Below are positions 12,091-23,442 of a stretch of 64,000 nt of DNA, piece after piece. Positions within the stretch are counted from its first letter, which is position 1, and the number at the start of each line of letters is the position of its first letter. Source of the stretch: Larix kaempferi (lineage: Eukaryota > Streptophyta > Pinopsida > Pinales > Pinaceae). Under the pieces are notes generated by a model. That model searched no databases, was not told where the DNA came from, and was given only the letters and a program-made list of their open reading frames with translations. Both the position numbers and the translations under genes were made by a program. The DNA is taken from contig BSBM01000904.1 of assembly GCA_027924585.1 (NCBI GenBank), positions 17,691,501-17,755,500 of the forward strand, written 5' to 3'.

Positions 12091-12214
12091 TGAAGCCATT
12101 ACCATAAGCTAATTGTGTGAAACTTCGAGATATGATTGGGCTTTAGGAAGCTACAATTGTGGCGGGTGTTCAGAGCAAGTTATTTCACCTACTGAGTCTC
12201 CAGAGCATTATGTT

Positions 12215-12223
12215 GATGGGGGG
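12215..12223 (+). promoter_or_regulatory. Polypurine tract of the copia element
   Basis: GATGGGGGG stands directly before TGTTGGAAC, the start of the 3' LTR. In LTR elements this tract primes plus-strand DNA synthesis. Confidence 0.7.
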
Positions 12224-12462
12224 TGTTGGAACATAAGGTCTTGATGGTTCATCACACCTCTGTATCTTCTGGAGACAATCAATTATTAGACGATAGGAAA
12301 CTAGCGGAGCAGTCGACTAGAGGCCCGACTAGGCAAGTTGACAGAACTACTGAATAGTCAGTTGAACAGACGACTGGATGGACGAAAATCCCATGTTCGG
12401 CACGACTTCAATGGCCGACTACACTTTGGGACATTGTGTATTTTATGGAAACCATTAGAACC
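12224..12462 (+). repeat. Start of the copia 3' LTR
   Basis: This begins TGTTGGAAC after the PPT. It is interrupted after 239 bp at GAACC by a solo gypsy LTR and presumably resumes at 13087. The end of this LTR could not be fixed and no second copy is present in the window, so its length is unknown. Confidence 0.6.
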
Positions 12463-13081
12463 TGATCCAGGTGGATATCAGTGGCGGCCCACCTCTTCCA
12501 ACTGGCTCAAAACAGTCTTCTGGCAATTTTGGTAAATTACTATTTTTAGCAGTTTTTCGGGTCCTGAACTTCCGGAGCCATTTTGAGGCCCTAAACGACA
12601 TTTTTTGGCGATTTGGGGGACCAAATGGTTGCCAACAACACACATTTGGGCCCAATCGAAAGTTGTAAATCTCAGTTAGACCTTTCCAACGGGCTACCGA
12701 GCGCCCTAAACGGAGATCGTATGCAAAAGTTATGACCCCGGGAAGTTGACTGTTCAACTAACCACCTTGGGGCCGCAAACTTTAAGACGGTTCATCTTCT
12801 AGGGTTAGGTTTTTGGATGATTGGGATTCTTTCCCTCATGCTTATGATAAATAGGCCCTTTCGGCCTCTCTTTGTATTCATCTTGGCACGAATGAGCATA
12901 GCGGCCACATCTCTTCTCAGAGATAGCTACCACCATTCCAGCTATTGTATTTTACAGTCTGTTCTATTTCCGCTATTAATAGAATATGTGTTTACTGTAT
13001 CACTGTGTTATTTGCAATATATCTCTGTATATGATTCTGTATATGCTATCTTTTGTTTCGTTCCCACATAAATCCGGATCA
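12463..13081 (+). mobile_element. Solo Ty3/gypsy LTR (family A, copy 2) with target duplication
   Basis: The segment begins TGATCC and ends GGATCA, a perfect 6-bp terminal inverted repeat, and is flanked on both sides by GAACC (12458-12462 and 13082-13086). It is homologous to the gypsy 3' LTR at 978-1711 and the similarity begins exactly at the LTR edge. Inside it are a TATA-like ATAAATAGGCCC (about 12847) and AATAGAATATG-type sequences. No internal domain is present, so it is a solo LTR left by recombination between two LTRs. It sits inside the 3' LTR of the copia element. Confidence 0.88.
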
Positions 13082-13086
13082 GAACC

Positions 13087-13339
13087 AATGACCATTATTT
13101 ATGGACCAGATCTTCCTTACTTTTAGAAAGTTTGTTAAATTTTGAGACTATAAAAAGACAATCTTATGGGTTATACAAAGTGTGAAAATTGAGACGTCTT
13201 CCATACTCAACATGCATTGTGAAGTTTTAATCATAATGCTATGTGCTTGAGTCTTATAACAATATCTTTAGACACCACCTTTCTTCTTAGATAATGTTCC
13301 ATCCTCTTCTGTCTTTTCTGTTCTATAGTTCAAGGTTAA
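13087..13339 (+). other. Probable rest of the copia 3' LTR
   Basis: After the GAACC duplication the interrupted copia LTR should continue. A TATA-like ACTATAAAAAGAC is at about 13145. I see no gene and could not identify the LTR end. Confidence 0.35.
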
Positions 13340-13760
13340 GAGGCTCCCCAACTATCGAGTCCATTTTGGGGTAGATCCTATTTTGGTGATTTAGGGTCCT
13401 TAAACTTCTAGGAATTTTTTGGTCATTAAATGACTATTTGTTGGGCCAACACTATGTGAAATGTGTTACCAACCCTTCAAGGCTATTATAATCACTGAGA
13501 TATTTTGAATAATCTAAAGAGCACCTCAATCAAAGTTTGCATGAGGAAGTTAAACCTCTAGAAATTCGGCATATGCTTTAACCATCATAACACCAAATGT
13601 ATGACACATTGGCTCTCAAGAGTCACACATTTGGAGCTAGTCAATTGTGGACTTTTAATAAAATTATAGAGGTTACACAATCTTTACCCTAACTAGGAAT
13701 TGGAGCTTGCATAACCCGAATCCTTTTGTCTTCGATGATGTATTTTTGTTTTTCTATTTC
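13340..13760 (+). repeat. LTR-like repeat (family B, copy 1)
   Basis: This aligns with 21590-22130 on the same strand. Shared blocks are AGATCCTATTT-GGTGATTT-GGGTCCT, the phrase ending in CTAAAGAGCACCTCAATCAA, ATGAGGAAGTT and TATGCTTT-AC. It also shares the order of short blocks with family A (GGTCCTGAA, then TTTTGAG), so both may be related gypsy LTRs. Its ends are not resolved. Confidence 0.65.
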
Positions 13761-14029
13761 ACACAGTTCCTATTCTTACAAAAAGTATGTTATAAGGTTG
13801 AAGGCGAAGAAACACCTAATCCCCTTCTGCAAAAAAGCAATTTGAGCGATGTTGGTTAGCTTGTTGCTTCATTCTTTTATTTCCTTGGAAAATAACTCCT
13901 TGGGAAACTCCCATGTACTTCCCTTCATTTCGAGGATGGTATAAAGCAGGTGGTGCCTAAGTTCCAAACAACTCACCCTAAGGGAAGCAAAGAGATTTGA
14001 AGTTGTGACGTCCCCTACATTAGGGGAGA

Positions 14030-14835
14030 GATATCGCATCTAGCTCATGACCACTTGAGCTAACCAAACTATCCTTAAGTGTATGGAGAATGGATTCTAT
14101 GGTGTAAAGGTTGCAATCCACTTCATAAACCTTGGACATGCATAGTAATTATGAAGCCATTGGCAGAGGTTTTTGGCCATAGAAAACTTCAAATGGCGTC
14201 ACATCGATGGCACCCCGATAAGTGGTATTGTACCACCATTTTGCAAGGCGTAGCCATTGTGCTCATTGATGTTGCATGTTTCAATAAAATCATCTCAAAT
14301 ATGTTTCCAAGAACTTGTTGACTACTTTTGTTTGACCATCAATTTAGGGATGGAAAGTGGTGCTTGTTTTCAATTGTGTACCTCGAACTTTAAAAAACTC
14401 TTGCCAAAATTTATTGGTGAATGTGGGACTTCAATCCAGCACAATGGAAGTGGGCATGCTAGGTAACTTAAGAATCTTATCCATAAAAAACTTAGGCAAC
14501 TATGGATGGAATACATGGGTGCAATATGGCACAAAAGTGAGGATATTTTGAAAGGCAACTGACAATCGTCATGATGGTTGATTCGTTGCATGCTTTGAGG
14601 AGGATCACTATAAAATACATGGAAATGTTAGTCCAGATAGTGTCAAGTACAAATAGTGGTTGTAATTACTTGGAGTCCTTTCCAACCTGACAAGCATCAC
14701 ACGTAACTACAAAAGCCTAAACATATTTTTACATGCCTTCTCAAAAGAGAGTGCACTTAAATCATTCATAGGTTTTATAAAATCCAAATTGACTTATGGT
14801 AGGAGATGAATGTAGCTCTTCTAATACAATTGTTT
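14030..14835 (-). pseudogene. Ty3/gypsy integrase remnant
   Basis: Read downward: a zinc-finger end (CHACQVGK), then DTIWTNISMYFIVILLKA, where the first catalytic Asp of SMDFI has become Tyr, SKYPHFCAILHP, and near the end VVQYHLSGCHRCDAI, matching the WWYNTxYH block of family members. Many stops. The core is recognisable along its whole length in pieces, so loss was by point changes rather than by deletion. Confidence 0.7.
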
Positions 14836-16236
14836 TCAAGTAGTATTTTTCCCTAGAAAAAGACACCCTTCATACTTCAATGTATGTTGTTGCCATGCAT
14901 ATCCCTTAAGGGGAGTGGGGTCCTCTTGAAACCCTTGGATGAGTTGAATACCAGTGCCATTTTCCAACCATTCTTGATGACCTTTGACAAGCCAATAGGC
15001 TATCGGTAAGGATAAGGCAAAGATATATCCTTCCTCATATTTTTGTAATAAAGCACTAAGCACCATATTCTCTTTGCCTTTCTCATATATGATCTCATAA
15101 TCATACCCAATCATCTTAGTGACCCACTTGTGTTGCCTTGGGGTTGATAATATTTGTTCCATGAAATACTTCAAACTATAATGATCAATATTGATTAATA
15201 ATTTTTTCCCAATGAGGTATGGGTGCCATGTATCAATTGCATGAAGGATGGCCATCATATCTTTCTTGTAGGTGGATTTGTCCAATTTTTTGTCACGCAA
15301 CTACTTATTGGTGAATTCTAAGGAGCAACCTTCTTGCATCAACACAACTTCAAGACCTTTTCCCAAGGCATTACATTCTAATACAAAAGTCTTAGTGAAA
15401 TTGAGCAATACTAAGATGGGCATAGTGCACATGGATTTTTTTAATGTTGAAAAGGATTGCATGGAGTTTAGTTCCATATGAAGGCATCATTTATTAGTAG
15501 GGTTGTTAAGGGGGTAAAAACCCTCCCATAATTATTCACAAACTTTTTATAGTATCCTGTAGGTCATAAAATTACACAAAATCTCTTCAAGGTCCTAGGG
15601 CATGGACAATCCCAAATAGCAATGACTTTCTTGGGATCCAGTTGCTCCTTGTCCTGTATAACAATGTGACCCAAGGATTCAACCTTTGAATCCCCAAAAG
15701 TACACTTGGAATGTTTAAGGAACAAACATCATCACAGACAAGTTGCAAGACTCTATCAACATGCTCCAAATGGGAGTCTTAAGTTTTGTTGTAGATCAAG
15801 ATATCATTAGAGAATACAAGCACAAAATTGTGTAGGAAGGGTCGAAAAATGTTGTTTATGAGTCTTTGAAGGTGGACAAAGCATTGCAAAGTCCAAAGGG
15901 AACCACTAAAACCTCATTATGACTCCATGTGCGTAGAAGGTTGTCTTAGGGATGTCCACTTCCTTCATCCATATTTCATTGTATCTTGAGAGGAGTGATT
16001 TAGTAAAGAAATTGGCTCCATGGATCTCATCCAAGAGATTATCTATAATTGGGATGGGAAATTTGTCTTTGATGGTCAACCAATTGAGAGCATAAAATTA
16101 GGACACATGTGGAAACTACCTTATTTCTTTAATAACGTGACCAAAGATAACATGTAATCGTTCACATTGAGACATATGACTCCAATGCTTAATAGTTCTT
16201 ACTTTATTTTCTATTTCATTATTATTCGGTAGTTGA
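14836..16236 (-). pseudogene. Ty3/gypsy reverse transcriptase and RNase H remnant
   Basis: RNase H is best kept (14836-15300): YKKDMMAILHAIDTWHPYLI, then INIDHYSLKYFMEQ and HKWVTKMIGYDYEIIYEKGK. The RT lies at 15301-16236; near 15790-15830 the active-site block reads FSNDILIYNKT, so the first catalytic Asp of FFDDILIYS is Asn. HLEHVDRVLQL follows. The part 15900-16200 reads only in short pieces. Joined to the protease region without a gap. Confidence 0.8.
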
Positions 16237-16770
16237 CTACTCGGATCTAGGGGAATACATGGTCATGCTCACCATGTGAAGGCATAAGCCACAAGGTGTT
16301 TCAAATACTTGTATATGTTTAGTTAGGACCTTATGGGAATTAGGGTGAATATCACAGGGGGGGTTGTCTACAACTTGTATGTCATTGACCTGGGCAATAA
16401 CTCCAAAGTGGCCTTTCTTCAATAGATTTTCCATACAGTGAGAGCTACAAATTTCATTAGAGCCAATCCTAAGCTCCTTGAGTGTATGTTTATGCCCTTC
16501 CTTATTGAAGCTCCAAGAATGACATCATAACTGGCCATTTCAATAGAAGACATGCGAATTTTGAGCTAAGAGTGTCCCATTTGAAGTTTAAAATTCTTAC
16601 ATTGGGCCCCACATTCCATAATTCCTCCATTGACTATTGTAATTTTAAAATCATGCACTTCATGGACATAACAATGCATTTCTTTGACCACTCTCCTATG
16701 AATACAATCGTGGGTGTTTTCATTGTCAATAAAAAATATTACCTTGCAGTTCTTAATATAATCAATCAAA
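16237..16770 (-). pseudogene. Ty3/gypsy protease (retropepsin) remnant
   Basis: 16566-16769 reads VIFFIDNENTHDCIHRRVV, the counterpart of the retropepsin motif I-D-S-G-S-T-H-N-F-I: the Asp is kept, but Ser-Gly are lost. ITIVNGGIMECGAQCKNFK follows as in gypsy proteases. 16237-16434 (MENLLKKGHFGVIAQVNDIQ, later HKVLTKHIQVFETPCGL) is the linker that leads to RT in this family. Confidence 0.8.
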
Positions 16771-16779
16771 TTTACAAGT

Positions 16780-17450
16780 TGGGGTGCATAAATGATATCC
16801 TCCTTGAGACCATTGGTGAAATGATCTTAGAAAACGAACCAATAAGGCTCTCTTTGCATATTGCCAATTTATTGAAGGCTTTGATAAAAGCTTTTGATGT
16901 GCTTGTTTGGCCCAACTTGATAAGTTGTCATCCCAAATAGTGAGTATCTCTTTCAAAATGAGCAAAGACTTGGATTTCACAAACTAACTCTAGGCAATGT
17001 AACACCCATATGATTTCTTATGCCATTGTCACCATGGACATCATTCCAGATCCAACTATAATATACCCCACATTCTATGTTTCATTAGGTCATAAGTAAT
17101 ACCTTGGAGGAAGAAGTAGAGTTCCACTTGGATAACCCAACTTCCAGGGTCAAAACCATCAAATTTGTCCAGGTCAACTTTAAGAAATCTATGCCATTTC
17201 TAATGTTGATTATTGTGAAATGGTGGCCTTTAGCAATGACGGCCCCCTATGAAGAGCTCAACTCGTTCCTGTTGTATGGGTGGATCTATCCATTTACCAT
17301 TTGGATGTAAGGTAGAAATTAGAGACTATATATTGCTACATGTTTCAAAAAGCTCATCTTTTACACCTACAAGGTCTGCTTTCAGGTTATTAATGTCTTA
17401 TTTCATGCCATATCATAGAGACTTTGTTTAAGATCCTCGAAGTATCACTT
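16780..17450 (-). pseudogene. Ty3/gypsy gag remnant
   Basis: Read downward from about 17360, pieces resemble the chromovirus gag domain: LTWTNLMVLTLEVGLSKWNS, with a shifted frame giving the usual F-DG-DP-GWV block, then the WHKKSYGG block near 17010 and FERDTHYLG near 16945. Stops and shifts are frequent, and no zinc knuckle is legible. The assignment rests on order and on these blocks. Confidence 0.5.
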
Positions 17451-18930
17451 CCCAAGACATTGAGTTCGTTATCTATGGATGTGTTTCAAGTGGCCATCAT
17501 GGGGCCTTTTTGGGTCCATTAGTTGATTTATTTAAGAATCATACCAATATTATCAGCTTCACAGAAGGATTTTGTTGAGATAGGTCCCTCACAATCGTAT
17601 GTTGTAATCCATAGAAAAAAATGTTGCTAGAGAGTGGTAGCATGACAATCAACACTATGCAAGAAATCGTTTGAGATATGTCTTCCACAATGGTTCTGTC
17701 ATGATGTAAACTAATTTTTTTTTTAAACTCTACTAGAAGTATTACTGATGTCCTAGTATTACTACACTAACAAAATCCTCAAATTCCTAATATTCTCAAT
17801 CATGTAGGAATTTTGTTGCAAGATCTGCAGAGGCTATGGTTTGTAGGGTCTAATGAAAAAGGAGTGTCAAGTGCTATAACTCTCTAATATTCATACGAGT
17901 TTTAAAAATTAGTACCTGGCCAAATATTTCATGATGCCAACTAAGGAGGATAGGTCGTATCCTTAGACATACATATCCCTGAGTGTTGTTCTCAATGTAC
18001 TATAGCTACACGATGCTTGACATGTTTATGTAAGGTTAGTTATAGATGCGTCTAGGGGAATTCCCACATACCTGAGGGTATGTAGAAGAATAATCCATAT
18101 ACAAGTGTTATATGATGTGGTACTCCATGAAGGGGTGCCACTAGAGATTACAAAGGTGTCTAATTAGGTGATGCCACTTGTATTTTCAGCGTGTATTATT
18201 CCCCAACCATAGGTTTACCTAACGAACGACAAGATATTAAGAGAAGTACAAATGTAGAAGCATAGATACAAGAGACAATGCGGCATGCCAATTAGGTCTA
18301 AATTTAGTGGTTGGGATCCAGGAAGAATTATTATTACCTTGCGTACCTAGGTACAATTCCCACAAATGACAGGTTGAGTTCTTAATGAGTCTATTGCTAC
18401 AATGACCTCAAGTCCCATGTTAACAAAACCTTGAGCTTTTTTGAAATCTGGTTTATCTCGGGTACCATTCTTAGGATTAGGGGAAGTACCCGGTGGGTTT
18501 CCTCCATATATGTATTTCATGAAAGAAAGAGTAAATGAGATGTCAAAACTTGCAAAATATAACCCTTGTATTAAAGATTTCAAAAAGAGGGAGCAATTGT
18601 GACATGCCTCTTCCATGGGGTAACCTCTTATTAGAAAATCTCCAATTACAATAATGACACTTGATAAAACATCACATAACCTTATATCTCTCTATAAATA
18701 TATTCTTAATAGCAAAACCCTAACTACTTGTGTCCCTCAATTAATGAGTACCAACGACCTAGTGTGCCCATATTAAAAAAAGATGTCTTTGTACATTAAT
18801 TGACTAACTCCTGAGTACCCCTGGAATAAGTAGGTTAGGGTAGAACCCTAACATCTTACTTTATGGGTCACCTATCATCATAGTACCCTAGAAGTATGAG
18901 ATTTGGAGAACGTGTCTCAACTACAAATAT
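17451..18930. other. No gene seen; possible degraded LTR
   Basis: No coding domain is recognised on either strand. On the minus strand a TATA-like TATATTTATAGAGAG (about 18696-18710) lies where the 5' LTR of the minus gypsy would be expected, but there is no second copy to confirm this. A minus-strand open stretch at 18347-18616 (89 codons) resembles nothing I know. Confidence 0.35.
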
Positions 18931-21070
18931 TTAAATAATATCACCAACAAGAATTGATACCATCATCATCGGATTGATGTATTGATAGATTAGTTGTAGC
19001 ATGCCAAGTCACCGCATTGGATCTCAAATCAGGATACTACTATGTGTGATGCGAAGAAGAAGACATTTGGAATACTGTCCTTAAGACAAGGCAAGGTTTA
19101 TATGAATGGTTAGAAATTCCTTTTGGTTTATGTAATGTACTAAATACATTTATGTGTTTGCTTAATGAAATTTCACCCCTTTCTAGATTCATTTAAGTTG
19201 GATGATCTATTGAACTTTAGCGCTATCCAGGAAGAGCATTTATCATCCAAGGTAGGTGTTAGAGACCATGAGAAAGCATTAGTTGTTGGCACACCTTAAG
19301 AAATGTTAGTTTTTCCAACAATACTTGATGTACCTAGATATGCAATTGGTTGAGGTGAACTCGAGATTGATCTTGAAAAGATGGAGGCCATTATCAAATA
19401 GCCAACTCATACAATGTCATGAATGTTAGGTTTTTTGGGGAGCAATGCAATGCCTTCAAAATTTCATAACATCCTTTTCAATTGTGGATGCATCACTCCA
19501 TGCCATAATAATCATTGGAAAGAATTTTAAGTGGGGAAAGAATCGACATAAGGTTTTTGAAGACCTAAAATAACAAATTAGTTAAGCATCAATTCTCTAT
19601 TTTTCCAATTTGCATAATCCATTCAAAATGGAAACAAACGCAAGTAGGTATGCTACTAGAGTAGTCTTGTTGCAAGGAGATCAACCAATATGTTATCATT
19701 ATAAATGGTTTAATTGAATAATCTTGAACTACCCTACATATTATACAAATATCTATGCCTTGGTGTAGTATTTCAAGGAATGGAGGCATTGTCTAATGTG
19801 TAAGGAAACCATCATCCACATTGATAATCATCCTCTACCATGTTTGCAAGTCGAGTAAACTTCAACAAGAAAGACAAAACAATAAAGTAAGTACTAACAA
19901 GTTGGTAATCATGCTACCAAGGCTACCCATACCCAATATCATAGCTTTACGTACACATTATGCAAATGAAGCCTTTCATCCATCAATATAAGGACAAATA
20001 TATATAATATAAGGAATTCAAGGATATTTTTCAACAGTTGCAAGACCAAGTTGGTCATGAAGAAGGTGACAAGGATGAGAACCATTTCCATGATGGGTTG
20101 ATCTACAACTTGGATAAGTTATATGTTCTTAAAGGAGAGATAACATAATATACAAGAGAGGCTCACACCTCCAAATTTGTTGGGTATTTTGGTAGTGGTA
20201 AAACAATATCCTACTTATAGAGGCATGTGTACTAGCATACGATACAACAATATGCAGATAAAATCATTAGAGGATGCATACTTTTCTCTATGAATAAACC
20301 TAGAAGTAGGAAGCAAAGTTTGTACCATCCCTGATTTATACCCACTAGGACACACAAGAGCATCACCATAGATTTTGTGGATGGTTTTATAAGAACCAGG
20401 TGTGGACATGAATATCTATTTATGGCAGTGGATAGATTTAGTAATATGTGCATCTTCATGCCTTTTTAAAAAAAACCATCAAGGGATAAGATGCAGTGAT
20501 CCTATTCTTTCAATAGTTTGGGTGCGCTTTAAGATACCAAGGAATATAATTTTGGACTACACTTTGGGAGAAGATGGACACAAATTTCAAGAGATGTACA
20601 ACTTTCTATCCACGAATATATGGGTAAACATAAGTGGCAAACATGAAATTGGATAATCTTTTGAGAGATTACAATCGCATTCAAAAACCTAGGATGAGAA
20701 TTTCATATATATTATACTCTCTTATAATAGAGTAGTCCATATTTCCACCAAGTCCATTTTTGAAACTCATTTTGGATATTTCCACCTTCACTCGAGATTT
20801 ATGTTGATAATATGGAGGAGAGAAGGAAGAAACCACAAGAGAAACATCAGAGGATGCAATATTCGACAAAAATACTTGTAATATCCATTTGCAAGTACAT
20901 GTGAATTTAAAGAGATCTCAAGGAAAGTACAAGGTCGTGCATCACAACATAAAATTGAGAATATGTTCAAGGTGAGAGACTAAGTCTACTTGCACTTGAA
21001 TAAAGAGAGGTTGCGGGGACATAGTAGGAAAATCAAGGCTTTGTAATTTGGTACTTTTGAAGTGTTAACA
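18931..21070 (+). pseudogene. Ty3/gypsy pol remnant (RT, RNase H, integrase)
   Basis: RT reads VTALDLKSGYYYV (about 19010), then LYEWLEIPFGLCNVLNTFM. RNase H: KMETNASRYATRVVLLQGDQ (about 19627; the Asp of TDAS is Asn), then YPTYYTNIYALV and ETIIHIDNHPLPCLQVE. Integrase: DLVICASSCLF (about 20436), STKSIFETHFGY, and the C-terminal KVRD-VYLHLNKERLRGHSRK (about 20970-21025). Stops are numerous. Gag and protease are missing. The family B repeat at 21590 lies where its 3' LTR would be. Confidence 0.8.
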
Positions 21071-21589
21071 TAAGCATAAACAATATATACATACTTTTTC
21101 AACCTCCATACATGTGCATTTACTCATCAATGAATGTGGAAAGCTTGAAATCCTATAAGCCATCCAAGCTAGATGAGGAAAACAAGGCACATGTATTACC
21201 TAGCATAGAAGACTTAACACCAAATTCTCAGTCATAGTTAGTACAAGGTATATTCTTTTCAAAAGAATTCCCATGTTGTATCTAAACTACGACATAATGA
21301 AATTCTAGGAGCTTTGACACAATGTTTAAGCACTATGAAAACATCCATGCTCGGATATATTTTTGCAAACAAATTCCAAAACAACTAAACAAGACAACAA
21401 GAACTCTTAGAGGTTGTGCCAAAAGTACAACTTCCATGTAAGACCAAGTGCTAGTCCATGGTGAAAATTGAGAAATTGTTTGCTCATCTCCTTCAATAAA
21501 ATAAAATATTTTGGTGACCAAAATCCTCCTAGGATGAGGGATGATCCAAAATGGATCACTATATATATTCTAATCTATTTTGGTACCTC

Positions 21590-22130
21590 TAGGGTGGAAA
21601 TTAAAGTGATGGACTTGTTGGGCCCAATTTGTGGTCAGATCCTATTTAGGTGATTTGGGGTCCTGAAAAGTTGGGAGCATGTTTTGAGCATTAAGTGATC
21701 ATTTTGGGGTAATTTTTTCTCAAAGTTACCAACCCTCCAATGTTGTTTTACTCATCAAGATATTCCAATGGTCTAAAGAGCACCTCAATCAATATTTGTA
21801 TGAGGAAGTTATTATTGTCTCAATTTTATCGTATGCTTTGACAACCACATTATCATATGGATGCCATGTCAGCTCTTATAATTGACATACGTCGAGCTAG
21901 TCTAGTGTGGAATTTCAAGAATATTCTAGAAGGTCCAACACTATAACCTTTATAGAGAGTTAGGACATGAAAAACCCTCAGGCCCGATAGAGAATCGGTG
22001 CATCCAAAAACCCTAATACTAATAGAGAGCTGAGGCATGCAAAAACCTTAACCTTGATAGACTAGACTTGGGGCATGCAAAAAACCCCAACCTTAACCCT
22101 ATACAACCACATGGACATTTTTAAAGTTGA
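21590..22130 (+). repeat. LTR-like repeat (family B, copy 2)
   Basis: Homologous to 13340-13760 in the same orientation. It follows the integrase end of the 18.9-21.1 kb gypsy element by about 520 bp and is probably its 3' LTR. An inner segment with AATAGAGAGCTGAGGCATGC and a similar neighbour (21950-22080) adds a weak tandem repeat of about 55-60 bp. Confidence 0.6.
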
Positions 22131-22209
22131 GTTGCAAAGACAGTAAGTGGTTTTGTTCCTATTGTATGATGAATCCATGAGGTTTGATCACATTTTTTAC
22201 AAGGTAGCA

Positions 22210-22400
22210 TGTAAAAACAATTTTCACAAACCCTTGATTGAGGTAAGCAATCGATCGACCTTTCAATCCCATGGTTGAATGCTTAAAGAAGTCCTCAATT
22301 GAGGTAATATATTGGAATCAACAAATCCTCAATGAAGGTCCTAACAAGTGTTCACCAAACCCTTGGTCGAGGTCCATACCTTGATCAAGAACTTTAGACC
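22210..22400. repeat. Degenerate short repeat (CCTTGAT-GAGGT type)
   Basis: CCCTTGATTGAGGT, CCTCAATTGAGGT, CCTCAATGAAGGT and CCCTTGGTCGAGGT recur at roughly 45-75 bp spacing. Function unknown. Confidence 0.5.
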
Positions 22401-22415
22401 TTTGTTGAACACCCG

Positions 22416-22573
22416 ATTTTTTCAAACAGAGGAGTTGGAAATTAATCTACATTTATAATTTCAATCATCTCTATTTCAAATGGAGGGAATGCAAAGTTGC
22501 ATTCAAAATTTTAGCCATCTTGAGATGATTGAAATTCTAAACATAGCTTTCCAACTCCTCTATTTGAAAAATT
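22416..22573. repeat. Foldback (MITE-like) hairpin, 158 bp
   Basis: The 26-bp arms (22416-22441 and 22548-22573) pair at 24 positions; the shared core is GAGGAGTTGGAAA with TTTCCAACTCCTC. A second inverted pair inside, TTCAATCATCTC with GAGATGATTGAA, extends the fold. No protein is encoded and no target duplication was fixed. Confidence 0.75.
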
Positions 22574-22803
22574 CTACATCAACCAACGTGTTTAAAGAAA
22601 CCTATTCTTTTATAAATAAAAATTTAAATAGGTTGTGAGTGCCTTTTTTTATTTTATTTCATTCAGACAACGACCATTGGAAAGAAACCTCAACTGATCC
22701 TTTGTAGCAACCAACCCCACACCTCAATTTAACATCTACTCCACCATGATGGCATCTACTATGAGAGACTGTTGTATTTTTTCATTTTTTTAAAATAACT
22801 TGT

Positions 22804-23442
22804 AATTTTTTGTTTAAATTTTACCATCCGACACATTTATGTTGTTGAAATTTTAATTTTTTGTTTAAATTTTATCATCTCACAATATTTATGTTGCTAA
22901 AATTTATATTTTTTGTATAAATTTTATTTTATTTTTTTGTTTGCGTGAATCTCCTTGACTTGCGGGAGTGGCCCGTTGTTTGAGAAACCACGACCCAGAG
23001 GCATCTAAGCAGTCAAAATCACTTGGGGATCGCACTCAACCCAAACCACACCAACCTCAACTTGACTGGGTTTTTGGGTGTCACCTCTCAACTAAGTCAC
23101 CCCTAAGGGGAATTGAACTTGGGTCTCCTTGCTGACGAGACCCACACCTTAACAGAGTGAGCTAGCAGGAATTGACTATCATATAAGAGGACATGGGGGT
23201 GGGATTTGATCCACTTATGTGTCCACAGGTCATGAGATCATTTAATACAATCTTTCTTGGTGTAACCACATGTTCTACCACTACCTCAAGGTGCCCCCAT
23301 GGCTCCAGGTTCGACCCTCATTGGAATTGAACCTTGCCCACTGGTGAAAAACTCCTCGCTCTTCACCAATGGATCCAACTCCTTTGGGATTTTGTTTAAA
23401 TTTTATTATCTATTAACAGTATTCTACTATAATTTTAATATA
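22804..23442. repeat. 51-bp AT-rich tandem repeat split by a SINE
   Basis: Units beginning AATTTTTTGTTTAAATTTTA start at 22804, 22855 and 22906. The third is interrupted by the SINE at 22928-23389 and goes on at 23390. The gypsy element at 23443 then entered the end of the array. Confidence 0.7.
22928..23389 (-). mobile_element. Composite tRNA-derived SINE, 462 bp
   Basis: A 17-bp duplication flanks it: TTTTGTATAAATTTTAT (22911-22927) and TTTTGTTTAAATTTTAT (23390-23406), differing at one base. On the minus strand it ends in an A-rich tail (AAACAAAAAAATAAAA at the low end). It has two tRNA-like heads. Head 1 has an A-box-like TGGATCCATTGGTGAAG (23361-23377) and a B-box-like GGTTCAATTCC (23323-23333). 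Head 2 has TAGCTCACTCTGTTAAGG (23147-23164) and AGTTCAATTCC (23109-23119) with GGTCTCGTCAGCAAGGAGAC between them, as in a tRNA anticodon arm. RNA polymerase III would read it; LINE proteins would move it. Confidence 0.8.

Larger units (their letters stand above)
7594..12462 (+). mobile_element. Decayed Ty1/copia retrotransposon
   Basis: Gag, protease, integrase, RT and RNase H follow in that order, which is the copia order (integrase before RT). They are followed by a purine tract (12215-12223, GATGGGGGG) and the start of a 3' LTR (12224, TGTTGGAAC). No 5' LTR or primer-binding site is visible upstream of gag. Two later insertions lie inside it: a 445-bp LTR-like segment at 9972-10416 and a solo gypsy LTR at 12463-13081. 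Each gene carries stops or shifts, so the element cannot act by itself. Confidence 0.9.
13900..17450 (-). mobile_element. Decayed Ty3/gypsy (chromovirus-type) element, internal region
   Basis: Read from 17450 downward, gag, protease, RT, RNase H and integrase occur in gypsy order. Sequence style (for instance YEIIYEKGKENMV in RNase H) is that of plant chromoviruses, from family knowledge. No LTR with the right orientation was confirmed on either side. The element lies in opposite orientation between the two family B repeats. Confidence 0.85.

Noticed and set aside
12224-13068. A single 845-bp copia LTR with ends TGTTGGAAC and GTTCCCACA
   Set aside because: The near-inverted ends fit at first, but TGATCC..GGATCA with perfect GAACC duplications shows that most of it is an inserted solo gypsy LTR.
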